NCBI RefSeq assembly: GCF_024218775.1
Contig: NZ_CP100404.1
Span: 2,356,001-2,420,000 of the forward strand
Direction: 5' to 3'
Source of the DNA: Haloarcula marina
Lineage (GTDB): Archaea; Halobacteriota; Halobacteria; Halobacteriales; Haloarculaceae
DNA: 64,000 nucleotides
The notes below the pieces were generated by a model that was given only the letters and a program-made list of their open reading frames with translations, did not search any database and was not told the DNA's origin. Each line of letters starts with the position of its first letter. Positions within the stretch are counted from its first letter, which is position 1. Of this stretch, positions 1-8,011 are shown one piece after another. Position numbers and translations under genes: made by a program.

Positions 1-378
1 ATCAACCCCGAGAGCCAAGACGTAGCGAGCGAGGTCATGGACATCACCGACGACGTGGGCGCGGCGCAGGTACTCGACTTCGTCGGGGCCGACCAAACCA
101 CGGCGCTCGCGCCCGACATCTGTGCCGCCGGTGGCGACCACCACATCATCGGCTACGGCGGCCACATTCACGAACCCGCCCAAGCGCTCGTCAACGGCGA
201 GTTCGCCTATCAGGGCAACATCGTCGGCCGCTACACCGAACTGCAGGAACTCGTCGCACTGGTCGAACGCGACGCCGTCCAACTGCACACGACCCGGTAC
301 GAACTCGACGAAATCAACGACGTGGCAGTCCAACTCGAACACAACGAAATCGAGGGCCGCGCGGTCATCACGCCCTGA
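1..378 (+). CDS. Zinc-type alcohol dehydrogenase family protein, C-terminal part
   Basis: The reading frame is open at the left edge and stops at 376-378, so only about 125 C-terminal residues are present. They look like the end of a medium-chain zinc-dependent dehydrogenase: the end of the Rossmann domain ('VLDFVGADQTTALAPDICAA', then 'GGDHHIIGYGG') followed by the terminal strand-helix part ('ELQELVALVERD', ending 'GRAVITP'). Such enzymes oxidise alcohols or polyols with NAD(P)+ in the cytoplasm. The catalytic zinc ligands would lie upstream of the window, so substrate and cofactor cannot be judged. The next gene is convergent and ends two bases away. Confidence 0.85.
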   Translation: MNPESQDVASEVMDITDDVGAAQVLDFVGADQTTALAPDICAAGGDHHIIGYGGHIHEPAQALVNGEFAYQGNIVGRYTELQELVALVERDAVQLHTTRYELDEINDVAVQLEHNEIEGRAVITP

Positions 379-379
379 A

Positions 380-676
380 CTACTCCGAGGCCTCTCTCGC
401 GTCCCGGCGCGCAAGCGAGCAGTACCGACGCAGGAACGTCTCGCGATTTGTCTCTCCGGCGTTCGCAGCGACTAGCGTCTCCTCCAATCCCCGCCGCGGG
501 GTGTGACAACACTCGCGGTAGCAAGGCTTACAGAGGAACTCGAACGTTTTTTCGGCGCGGTTCCAGCGGTCACCCTGCTTGTCGTACTCGCGAGCGTCGT
601 CTCGTGACACCGACGCGCCACACGCGATGCAGGTCACGTCGTCGTTGCCGCGGTGCCACGCGTTCCGTGAGGACAC
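380..676 (-). CDS. Small haloarchaeal zinc-finger protein (DUF7562-like)
   Basis: A 98-residue protein with one clear zinc-binding pair, 'CIACG' near residue 17 and 'CKPCYREC' near residue 50, separated by a charged stretch ('REYDKQGDRW'). This spacing fits a small haloarchaeal family that I associate with DUF7562; the family number is from memory. Its function is unknown. The start used is GTG at 676; an internal GTG just before the first Cys pair is an alternative. It is convergent with the dehydrogenase and divergent from the next gene. Confidence 0.65.
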   Translation of the reverse strand: MSSRNAWHRGNDDVTCIACGASVSRDDAREYDKQGDRWNRAEKTFEFLCKPCYRECCHTPRRGLEETLVAANAGETNRETFLRRYCSLARRDAREASE

Positions 677-866
677 GCGTTATCGCCTCCCGACAGCAGG
701 ACAGCGGTGCGAATGTGGCATCGTTCAGACGGATAATCGTCGACGCACACCCTGTGTCTACTGCACCACTCCTGAGGGGGGTTTATACCGACACCCACTG
801 TTCACTGACCGCGACACACCGCCGACCGGTATTTATCGTTCGAGCGACAACTGTCGTCCCGAGACG

Positions 867-1763
867 ATGCCTCCGACCGACCACCGAGCGACCACGGACG
901 ACGACGCCGAAATCGTCTCTCAGAAGTCGATACGGCCGCTAATCGGCCTCACTGCCGGAGCGGTTCTCGGTCTTGCGCTGAACCGACGCCGGTGGCGGCG
1001 ACAGACCGACCAGTCGGTGACGGCCCTGGAAAACGGCGCGAGCGAACAGTCCGAGACAGTCACGACTGCGGAGTTCGCCGACCTGCCGTCGCCCGTCAGG
1101 CGATACTTCGAGACCGTTCTCGAACCCGGCCTACCCCGCACCCGGACCGCGCGATTGGCCCAGACCGGCGAGTTCCGACTGGGAGACGCGGAGTCGGCGT
1201 GGCATCCGTTCACGGCGACACAGCACTACTCGGTCGACCCGCCCGGATTCGTCTGGGCGGCACAGATTCGCCTCGGGTCGCTTCTCCCGGTACAGGTACG
1301 GGACGCCTACGTGGACGGCGTCGGTAGCCTCAGCGCGCGGGCACTCTGGACGGTCACACTCGCGGATGCCGAGCGCACTCCCGAACTCGACGCGGCCGAA
1401 CTGAGTCGCTACCTCGCGGAAGCCGTCTGGTTCCCGACGGCGCTCCTGCCAGCGAGCGGCGTCGAGTGGACGGGCATCGACGACACCAGTGCGCTGGCGA
1501 CGCTCTCCCACCGCGGGACGACGGTGTCGATGACCGTTCACTTCGACGACGACGGACTGATTCGTCGCGTCGTCGCCGACCGACCGAGAGCGGTCGAAAA
1601 CGGTTTCGAGACGACGCGCTGGACCGGTTACTTCGGTGACTACGACCGGCGAGGCAGGGTGCTCGTTCCGACCCGGGGCCGTGTCGAGTGGACGCTACCG
1701 GATGGGCCTCTGGAGTACTGGCGGGCGACTATTACCGACGTTGAACACCACCCCGTCGGCTGA
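867..1763 (+). CDS. DUF6544-type protein with N-terminal membrane segment
   Basis: About 298 residues from ATG 867. A hydrophobic stretch near residues 22-38 ('LIGLTAGAVLGLAL') could anchor the protein; the rest is soluble. The pattern 'LPSPVRRYFETVLEPG' followed by 'ARLAQTGEFRLG' and 'WHPFTATQHY' is typical of the DUF6544/DUF6920 group. No enzymatic role is established. A TATA-like TTTATC at 832-837 places transcription start near 860, which supports this ATG; an open frame upstream of it is non-coding in character (arginine-rich, no initiation signal). Confidence 0.75.
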   Translation: MPPTDHRATTDDDAEIVSQKSIRPLIGLTAGAVLGLALNRRRWRRQTDQSVTALENGASEQSETVTTAEFADLPSPVRRYFETVLEPGLPRTRTARLAQTGEFRLGDAESAWHPFTATQHYSVDPPGFVWAAQIRLGSLLPVQVRDAYVDGVGSLSARALWTVTLADAERTPELDAAELSRYLAEAVWFPTALLPASGVEWTGIDDTSALATLSHRGTTVSMTVHFDDDGLIRRVVADRPRAVENGFETTRWTGYFGDYDRRGRVLVPTRGRVEWTLPDGPLEYWRATITDVEHHPVG

Positions 1764-1886
1764 CCCGAACCGTCGGTTCGATGCGGACGGCAGCGGAAAA
1801 CGTGGCTCTAGCCCATCGGAGCCGCTCGTTACTCGTTCGGATTCACCTACAGAAGACACTGGAACAACACGCCGTTCGTCAGAAAG

Positions 1887-1900
1887 AGCCGGTGGAGGGA
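1887..1900. repeat. Distal attachment-site direct repeat (14 bp)
   Basis: The sequence AGCCGGTGGAGGGA is identical to the tRNA-Thr 3' end at 8998-9011. It lies 43 bases before the integrase start, as expected for the far boundary of an element integrated into a tRNA gene. Confidence 0.78.
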
Positions 1901-1931
1901 GCTAGCCCCGGTGGCTAAATCCGGTGGAGGG
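1889..1931. repeat. Three CCGGTGG copies beside the distal att site
   Basis: CCGGTGG occurs at 1889-1895, 1908-1914 and 1921-1927. The first and third copies extend to CCGGTGGAGGG. Between them TAGCC (1903-1907) and GGCTA (1913-1917) form a short inverted repeat around the middle copy. The cluster sits directly upstream of the integrase gene and could hold extra integrase-binding sites or the scar of an earlier insertion. Confidence 0.5.
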
Positions 1932-1942
1932 CTACAGAGTGT

Positions 1943-3280
1943 ATGGTGTCCGACAAACGTCAGTTGATCGACCGGCTCAGGGACCGTATCCAGACCTCGG
2001 AATCTCTCTCCGACGAAGACCGAGAGAGTCTTCTCGCCTTCAGCGATGCGCTTGATACGCTGGGACAGGCGGAGTACAGTGACGACCGCCACGAGAAGCT
2101 CCTCCGCCACTGTACCATCATCGCAGAGGAGGTTGGCGGCCTGTCCGACGCGCTCGAAGACAAAAGCGCTGCTGAGGAAATCGTACGCTGGATCAATCAG
2201 GAGTACGACAACCCCGAGACGAATCGCGACTACCGAGTTGCCCTTCGTATGTTCGGTACCCGCGTTCTGAAGCGTGACCCAGAGACGGACGGTCCGCCCG
2301 AGAGTATTCGATGGGTCCCGGCGAAGACACCGAAGAACTACAATCCCGTCCCGAACCACCGGGATATGCTCGATTGGAACGCGGACGTGATCCCGATGAT
2401 TGACACGTCCCGAAACAGACGCAACAAAGCACTGTTCGCCGTCGCCTACGAAGGCGGATTCCGAGGCGGTGAACTCTACGACTTGACCCGTGGCGATGTC
2501 CACCAGGGCCAGGATGGCATTTGGATTCGCGCCAACGGCAAAACCGGCGAGCGGGATGTTCAACTCATCGGTGACGCGATTGCCCACCTCACCACCTGGC
2601 TTGAACAGGATCATCCCAGCGACGACCCAAGCGCTCCTCTGTGGTCGAAGCTCGACACTCCCGAACGTCCATCGTACCAGACGTTCATCAAGTGGTTCAA
2701 GCGCGCCGGGAAGCGGGCAGGCGTCTCGAAGCCGGTCACCCCTACTAACTTCCGGAAGTCGAATGCATACTGGCTCGCCAACCGTGGCGCGACCGAGGCC
2801 CTGATCGAGGATCGACAAGGCAGGACACGTGGAAGTGATGTCGCTAGCCGTTACGTCGCCCGGTTCGGCAAGGAAGATGCTGATACTCAATACCGGAGCC
2901 TGTTTGGTCAGGTTGAGGAGGAGAACGAACCCGAACAACTCGGCCCTCGCGAGTGCTCCCGATGCGGGAAGTTGACCCCCCGCGACCGGGATCAGTGCCA
3001 GCACTGCAGCCTCCCGTTTGACCCGCTTGATGCATACGAAGCTGGTTCCTACACGGGTGACGTTGACGTACTCGCCAAACACGTTGCACAACGGCTGTTC
3101 TGGCCCTCTGACGCCGAGGAGCCATATGACCCGGATATAGATCGTCTCGTCCGTAGTATCGTCATGGACTCCGAAGCTTTCGTCACACATGACCACGCTC
3201 GGGGAGCAGTCGAATCGGATATCGTACAGGGCTGGATCGCCGAATTGCAGGGGGGCACCGCCGAAAGCGACACGCTCTGA
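1943..3280 (+). CDS. Tyrosine-type site-specific integrase with C-terminal zinc ribbon
   Basis: 445 residues from ATG 1943. Residues 1-130 fit a SAM-like core-binding domain. The catalytic domain shows Arg174 in 'GGFRGGELYDL', Lys200 in 'NGKTGERDVQL', Arg271 in 'TPTNFRKSNAYW' and a candidate nucleophile Tyr304 in 'VASRYVARFG'. The usual His three residues before the second Arg is Thr268, a variant that I associate with one haloarchaeal integrase group. A four-Cys zinc ribbon (Cys338, 341, 352, 355) follows, then about 85 further residues. It sits next to the distal att copy and should catalyse integration into and excision from the tRNA-Thr gene. Kinship with the SNJ2-type integrases is inferred. 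Confidence 0.9.
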   Translation: MVSDKRQLIDRLRDRIQTSESLSDEDRESLLAFSDALDTLGQAEYSDDRHEKLLRHCTIIAEEVGGLSDALEDKSAAEEIVRWINQEYDNPETNRDYRVALRMFGTRVLKRDPETDGPPESIRWVPAKTPKNYNPVPNHRDMLDWNADVIPMIDTSRNRRNKALFAVAYEGGFRGGELYDLTRGDVHQGQDGIWIRANGKTGERDVQLIGDAIAHLTTWLEQDHPSDDPSAPLWSKLDTPERPSYQTFIKWFKRAGKRAGVSKPVTPTNFRKSNAYWLANRGATEALIEDRQGRTRGSDVASRYVARFGKEDADTQYRSLFGQVEEENEPEQLGPRECSRCGKLTPRDRDQCQHCSLPFDPLDAYEAGSYTGDVDVLAKHVAQRLFWPSDAEEPYDPDIDRLVRSIVMDSEAFVTHDHARGAVESDIVQGWIAELQGGTAESDTL

Positions 3281-3350
3281 GCCAGTCGTGTCATCAGCAA
3301 CCGCGGACTTGTCACTCACCGATGCGTTCATCTGAACAGCATCCGTACCA

Positions 3351-3387
3351 CCGGTTGTCACTCCTTCCCAACCAACGTGACAACCGG
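3351..3387. repeat. Perfect 11-bp inverted repeat between convergent element genes
   Basis: CCGGTTGTCAC at 3351-3361 is matched by GTGACAACCGG at 3377-3387, with a 15-base spacer. It lies between the integrase stop and the stop of the convergent zinc-ribbon gene. It could be a bidirectional terminator hairpin, although there is no clear T run, or a protein-binding or replication site of the element. Confidence 0.55.
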
Positions 3388-3454
3388 GGTTCTCCTCGCC
3401 CCGGACGATCATCATTCCTGCTGAGTCACCTCAACAGGGAGCGGGTGTACCACG

Positions 3455-3814
3455 TCAATTCTCCCCTTCGTCAATGCCGATCTCCTCGGCTGTGGCCTGG
3501 TCCAACCGGTCAACGACTCCCAGTTCTTGAGGTGTAACACCCTCCGAACAGTGGGGACACTCAAATCGTGCGATCTCTCGTTGTCCTCGCACAAGCCTGT
3601 TCACCGACGTTTTGACGATACTGTGTACCTCAATTGTCTCACCGTCGATCTCATCGGGATGAAATCGTGCACTACAGTGAGGACACTCGTACTCTGGTTC
3701 TCGAAGGAGTTCCGCGACAATCTCTGCCGGTCGACGGTCCGTTGCCTCAGCGATCTGCTGGATGCGCTCCGCATCCTCCTCAAATACTCGCATCGGTTTC
3801 GTCGACCGAGCCAT
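3455..3814 (-). CDS. Ribbon-helix-helix protein with two zinc-ribbon half-motifs
   Basis: 119 residues from ATG 3814. Residues 1-40 ('MRVFEEDAERIQQIAEAT', then 'RRPAEIVAELL') look like a ribbon-helix-helix DNA-binding fold. Two CPHC motifs follow, near residues 46-49 and 92-95. The start was chosen because a TATA-like TTTTAT (3841-3846) gives a transcription start near 3817, making the mRNA leaderless; the open frame continues upstream but contains no promoter-supported start. It is convergent with the integrase. Likely roles are regulation of element genes or assistance in recombination, by analogy with the small accessory proteins of SNJ2; both are inference. Confidence 0.75.
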   Translation of the reverse strand: MARSTKPMRVFEEDAERIQQIAEATDRRPAEIVAELLREPEYECPHCSARFHPDEIDGETIEVHSIVKTSVNRLVRGQREIARFECPHCSEGVTPQELGVVDRLDQATAEEIGIDEGEN

Positions 3815-3826
3815 ACCCACACTGTT

Positions 3827-3846
3827 ACCGCGGTTACACATAAAAT
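3827..3846 (-). promoter_or_regulatory. Promoter with ACCGCGGT palindrome for the RHH gene
   Basis: A minus-strand TTTTAT box covers 3841-3846, and an 8-base palindrome ACCGCGGT covers 3827-3834 between it and the ATG at 3814. That position suits an autoregulatory operator for the ribbon-helix-helix protein. The palindrome is short and could be chance. Confidence 0.4.
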
Positions 3847-4041
3847 TAATCACAACGGTACTACAGGACCGAAAAATCGCCACATCGGAGAATTACAAAA
3901 GACCTCCGGCGCATAGTGCCTTCGGTTCTCTGCAACCTCATTAATATTCAACCATTCCGAATCGAAATATCTTCTCAGTGTGCGTGCGAACAGAGCGAGG
4001 GTACAGAAAACACTTACAATCCTATTGTCAAATCCAACATA

Positions 4042-4449
4042 ATGGACCATTCTCGTCGAGAGGCTATCTACGGTCTGTCAAGTGCGATGCTCGCCCTCGC
4101 AGGGTGTTCTGTTCCCGGAGCAAAATCAGCTTCACCAACCGAGACAACCGAACAGGAAACAGCGGTAGATGTGAGAGTTATCAATAACACCTCGACAGAA
4201 CAATCAATCAGTATCACGGTGTCAGCAGACTCTTCAGTGATTGTACAAGAGACAGTGACAGTCCAGTCTGGCGAAGCCACGGTAGTTGAAGCGGGTATCC
4301 GCCAACAGGGGACATACGAACTGAGCGTTGAGGGCAACGGTATGAGTGATACCGGGTCGGTGACACTCGGAGAATATCATATCGAATACGGTCGAAACTT
4401 TCGTGTCGAAGTCCGCCCTGATAGTATTTCTATCGGCGTATATCAGTAA
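4042..4449 (+). CDS. Small predicted lipoprotein, element cargo
   Basis: 135 residues from ATG 4042. The N-terminus has an Arg-Arg pair ('MDHSRREAIYGL'), a hydrophobic segment and the lipobox 'LAGC' near residue 22, so it is probably Tat-exported and lipid-anchored on the outer face of the membrane. The mature part begins with a Thr/Glu linker and continues as a beta-rich, Ig-like stretch ('VRVINNTSTEQSISITVS'). A frame extension upstream to 3916 has no signal character and was rejected. The gene is clearly AT-richer than the host genes. I recognise no family function. Confidence 0.75.
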   Translation: MDHSRREAIYGLSSAMLALAGCSVPGAKSASPTETTEQETAVDVRVINNTSTEQSISITVSADSSVIVQETVTVQSGEATVVEAGIRQQGTYELSVEGNGMSDTGSVTLGEYHIEYGRNFRVEVRPDSISIGVYQ

Positions 4450-4566
4450 GACGGCTATTGTTTCGTCTCTATTGATCGATATGGGTCACTGATTACAGAC
4501 CAGAGCGAGCGAATGAACTGTTAGAACGTCACTGCATACTCCGCACAAGAGATTTGTCATAGAAAC

Positions 4567-5067
4567 ATGGAGTACTACACGATGTTCAACATCTATGAGG
4601 TGCCTTGGGTCCTGATGGTGCTTTTTGGACTGCTCCTCATTCTGCAGGGTGGGTTCTTAATGCATGAGGCACGAGGTGAGTATTCACATAGAATTGCTGG
4701 GACTGTCGGTCCTGATACGATTGCCGAGCGCAGCCAAGTTAGAGTCTTGAATTACTCTGAACTCTCAGAATCGGGCAAGAGAGTTTTCCGTCAGTCATTG
4801 GAAGTATATATAAGCACTTCTGACAATTCTCTACCGACAGTTGTACTTGATGAGAACCCGCCACCCGAGTTTTCCTACCCAGCTGATGACAGTATGAGCT
4901 ATTTTATCAACTATAATGGAACGTACTATAATTTCATAACGTGGGATAGCTCAGGAAGCGGCCTCGTCGGATTTTTCATCGTCTCTCTCGGTGTGGTTAT
5001 TTCCTTCTGGGGGATTCATCACTTCGTGTCCCGAACGCGAATTTCCGAAACAATCCGTTCCAGATAG
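4567..5067 (+). CDS. Two-pass membrane protein of unknown function, element cargo
   Basis: 166 residues. One hydrophobic helix lies near residues 13-32 ('PWVLMVLFGLLLILQGGFLM') and one near 138-157 ('LVGFFIVSLGVVISFWGI'), so the ~105-residue middle region probably faces outside. That region contains 'NYSELSESGKRVFRQSLE' and later 'YFINYNGTYYNF', a pattern seen in a small haloarchaeal domain (perhaps DUF7979, from memory). Codon use is AT-rich compared with the flanking chromosome. It lies in the cargo block between two lipoprotein genes. No function can be assigned. Confidence 0.7.
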   Translation: MEYYTMFNIYEVPWVLMVLFGLLLILQGGFLMHEARGEYSHRIAGTVGPDTIAERSQVRVLNYSELSESGKRVFRQSLEVYISTSDNSLPTVVLDENPPPEFSYPADDSMSYFINYNGTYYNFITWDSSGSGLVGFFIVSLGVVISFWGIHHFVSRTRISETIRSR

Positions 5068-5224
5068 CCTGTTATCCCCACTTCATCAACTCTAATGTAC
5101 CCTTCAGATAAGTGCTACCTACACACACTGTATCGACCGCTCAGTAGGTGTGCGAATGTGTGGTCAGGGCGTAGACGGGTAGTATGTTGCGGCTATTCAC
5201 GGACTTGTAGCGACATCTCGTGGT

Positions 5225-6511
5225 ATGAACCGACGGACATACTTGACGGCGGCAGGGACTGTCGCCCTCAGTGGATGTCACGGGAGGTTCACCGGGAACC
5301 CCCGCCAAAGTCCTGGGGAAGTTACCTGCACCGCTGACCTCCCACCGAGCTCGTCAAGCGGGCCCGGTAACGGCTCGTGGCCGACCGAACTCCACGATAT
5401 GCAGAATACCGGCCAGACGGATGCCGCGGGACCGTCTGGGTGTGTCGAGACGCGGTGGACTTGGACCCAAGAACGGCGGCTATTTGGGACACCGGTTATT
5501 GACAAGGGTTCCGCTTACGTACCCCATTCGGTGATTGATGACGTTTCGTTCGTTGTTCTCGCTGCCGAAACGGGCGATGAACAGTGGCACTACGATGGGT
5601 TTCCATTGACGCCCAGACGGACACCGACGCTCGTCGACGACACACTCTATCTCGTGAGTTACTCAGCCATCGATGCAGTCGATGTGCACGCACAGACATC
5701 CCGCTGGCACATTCCATTTCATCTCGAAGGGGAGCTGTCTCACATCGAGGGGTTACAGCCGCCACGCGTCGCGAATGGCGTCGTATACCTCGCGGCTGAC
5801 CCCGGGGCGGTCCTCGCATTAGATGCAGACACCGGCGCGCTTCGGTGGATCCACGATATCGAGGGACTCCCCCCGACCGTTCGCATCGAGGGCGATAGCG
5901 ATGAACACGCGGCGGTACGCCGCCAAGGAAAACCTTTCGCGCCGGTAGCGGTGACGGACCAGCGTGTCTACGTCTCCAGTTGGGATCTCTCGCTGTACGC
6001 GCTCACCGCCGAGACCGGCGAGCGTGAGTGGGCGTTCTCCCCCGGGATGGATCACTTGGATATGCTGCACGCGCCCACGGTTGTCGACGGTGCCGTCTAC
6101 ACCCAGACGGAGGATGCTGTCCTGTACGTCCTTGATACCGAGACAGGCGACCTGTTGTGGACGTACGACGAGTACGGCGAATCCTCCGATGGCGTCTCAC
6201 CAGTCGTCGATGAGGAGTCGGTGTACATCATCGCCGGGACCTCGACCGAGAACCTGTTCTTGGTAGCACTGAACCAAGCGGATGGCACCGTCCAGTGGGA
6301 ACGCCCCGTCGGACCGCCATTCCAAGACCCCGTCGCAGACGAAAACACGATTTATCTCGACCAGGGGCGGAATGTAGATGCGATCGAGAAAGCGACGGGA
6401 GAACTGAAGTGGGAGCTTCGAATGAAAAGCGCGCTCGCTGCACCCGCGACAATCGTGGATTCGGCCATCTTCGTGGCGGATACGGCGGGATCCGTCTATG
6501 GTGTCTGGTAA
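5225..6511 (+). CDS. PQQ-binding-like beta-propeller lipoprotein, element cargo
   Basis: 428 residues from ATG 5225. It opens 'MNRRTYLTAAGTVALSGC', a twin-Arg signal ending in a lipobox, so it is likely Tat-exported and lipid-anchored outside the cell. At least six PQQ-type blade signatures recur: 'LAAETGDEQW', 'LDADTGALRW', 'LTAETGEREW', 'LDTETGDLLW', 'LNQADGTVQW' and 'IEKATGELKW'. The family includes binding and scaffold proteins as well as dehydrogenases; no separate catalytic domain is present. It converges on the Rep gene. Its role in an integrative element is unclear; a surface interaction is possible. Confidence 0.88.
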   Translation: MNRRTYLTAAGTVALSGCHGRFTGNPRQSPGEVTCTADLPPSSSSGPGNGSWPTELHDMQNTGQTDAAGPSGCVETRWTWTQERRLFGTPVIDKGSAYVPHSVIDDVSFVVLAAETGDEQWHYDGFPLTPRRTPTLVDDTLYLVSYSAIDAVDVHAQTSRWHIPFHLEGELSHIEGLQPPRVANGVVYLAADPGAVLALDADTGALRWIHDIEGLPPTVRIEGDSDEHAAVRRQGKPFAPVAVTDQRVYVSSWDLSLYALTAETGEREWAFSPGMDHLDMLHAPTVVDGAVYTQTEDAVLYVLDTETGDLLWTYDEYGESSDGVSPVVDEESVYIIAGTSTENLFLVALNQADGTVQWERPVGPPFQDPVADENTIYLDQGRNVDAIEKATGELKWELRMKSALAAPATIVDSAIFVADTAGSVYGVW

Positions 6512-6662
6512 GTCTTCTTGCGCTCTCCAGGCCCCCATCGAGCGGGAAGTCCCTTCTCCGTACTGACCGATCTGGGCTCGATGATTTCAGAGACAAGCGA
6601 CTAAATGAGCCGTGAGAACGGGCCTGCGAATCTCGCAAGTGATTAGTCAAATGAAAGTACCG

Positions 6663-7835
6663 TCACAGTAATTCCTTTAGCGCGTCTCTTGCCTCCTCCT
6701 CTGTCCGTGCCTTCCGCAGTCCTGGTGGCGGTACTCGCTCGCCTATCGCCCACTCGAACGCCGCCACCAGTCGCCGCTCTTTCTCCCGCCCGATTTGGTC
6801 ACACCACCGGGGGTCAGAGAGCGCACCACCAGCGTCCCAGATCGGCGACCACGACCGCGACCCGCAGCACTCGCACTCGTCGGACTCTTCCTCGTTCTCG
6901 CTGCTCTTAGCGTCGGCCCCAACCACCTCACGGACCACCCGATCTATCACGCCGTATGCACCGTCAGAAAGCGCCTCCTCCGGCTGGAAGTTCGTCGTAG
7001 CTAATTCCCCGAACCAGCGGACGCAATCCCGAGTCGTGTCCGTCTCGAATGTCGCGTGGCTCATCAGGTAGCGCACACCGCCTACGAGGTCGTTGTACGC
7101 CTCGCGGTCCCGCAGGCCCTCGTACGGCGTGAACGATCGCACACGCCGCGCTACCCACCCATCCTGGGCGTCCGGGTCGTCCGCCTCGAACTCCCGGCAC
7201 AGCCCGATGATGTGGTAGTGTGGTGACCAATACGTCAGATCCCGCCACGACTCCGGGCGAACATCGAGCAGCCACCGCCAGATTCCCATGTCCGGGTCCG
7301 CCGCCTGGTACTGCTCCTGCACATCATTCTTGACCCGGAACCCGTGGAACACCGCCACACCGCCACGTACGCCCTTCTTCTCCGCCAGCCGGTACGCATC
7401 CCGGTAGCCGTCGTACACCTGCTGAAGCGTACGTATCTTGCCTTCTGGTGGGGACATCACTGCGTGAATCGTCCGCCGGTCTATGCCCGGCTGTTCGGTG
7501 TGTCGAGCGGCCGAAATCCGCTTCGTGATACCGACCGCACGCTCCTTCGTCCACTCGCCTCGGCAGTCCGGACAGCTGCGCCGACCACAGCGGTTCGGTG
7601 CGTACGCGATCTCCGCGCAGTTGTCGCAGAACTCTGCTGGTTTCCACACTCCGCAGTTCGGCCCCTTCTCACCCTGTCCCGGCAGCGTCATCGAGGATTC
7701 CGCGTACACCGAATACTCGATTTCCTCTTGCCACCGCCCCGGCTGCTGAACGATCTCCGCGACCTCGTTGCTCTCGTCCTCGTCGTCCAGGTGCGTCCAG
7801 TCCTGCACCAGTCCGCCCCACTCCAGCGTACTCAT
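6663..7835 (-). CDS. HUH-type rolling-circle replication initiator (Rep)
   Basis: 390 residues. A Cys-rich cluster at residues 70-91 ('FCDNC', 'RCGRRSCPDC') precedes the nuclease domain. Motif 2 is 'SPHYHIIG' with His206 and His208, the metal-binding HUH pair. The candidate nicking tyrosine is Tyr256 in 'VGGVRYLMSHA'; no second Tyr sits four residues away, so it looks like a one-Tyr Rep. A second Cys patch ('CECCG') lies near residue 321. Related proteins start rolling-circle replication of small haloarchaeal plasmids and some pleolipoviruses by nicking one strand. The ATG overlaps the stop of the upstream ~59-codon ORF (ATGA). Confidence 0.88.
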   Translation of the reverse strand: MSTLEWGGLVQDWTHLDDEDESNEVAEIVQQPGRWQEEIEYSVYAESSMTLPGQGEKGPNCGVWKPAEFCDNCAEIAYAPNRCGRRSCPDCRGEWTKERAVGITKRISAARHTEQPGIDRRTIHAVMSPPEGKIRTLQQVYDGYRDAYRLAEKKGVRGGVAVFHGFRVKNDVQEQYQAADPDMGIWRWLLDVRPESWRDLTYWSPHYHIIGLCREFEADDPDAQDGWVARRVRSFTPYEGLRDREAYNDLVGGVRYLMSHATFETDTTRDCVRWFGELATTNFQPEEALSDGAYGVIDRVVREVVGADAKSSENEEESDECECCGSRSWSPIWDAGGALSDPRWCDQIGREKERRLVAAFEWAIGERVPPPGLRKARTEEEARDALKELL

Positions 7836-8011
7836 GCAGACTCCCCCTGAATCGGAATAGAGCGCCCGTACGCGGTGGTTTCATGGGTACTCACCATTGC
7901 AGCCGCATAGTGCAGGGTCCGGTACGCCCCGCCCCGCACCGCTTGGCTCGCGCTCGCGCCGCTCGCACTCGCCAGACCGCCGTGAAGAGGGGCGGGAGGC
8001 AGATGGAACAT
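7832..8011 (-). CDS. Small ORF between PrimPol and Rep (59 aa)
   Basis: 59 residues from ATG 8011, whose first base is the last base of the PrimPol TGA; a GTG one codon upstream is also possible. Its own TGA at 7832-7834 overlaps the Rep ATG. The double overlap is the main evidence that it is translated. The N-terminal half is Ala/Gly-rich, and the C-terminus ('THETTAYGRSIPIQGESA') is more polar. No domain is recognised. It may be a replication accessory protein or simply provide translational coupling. Confidence 0.55.
   Translation of the reverse strand: MFHLPPAPLHGGLASASGASASQAVRGGAYRTLHYAAAMVSTHETTAYGRSIPIQGESA

Noticed and set aside
1847-3415. A 522-codon frame antisense to the integrase
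   Set aside because: The sense frame has a full catalytic domain; the antisense frame shows no motif and crosses the att region and a gene boundary.
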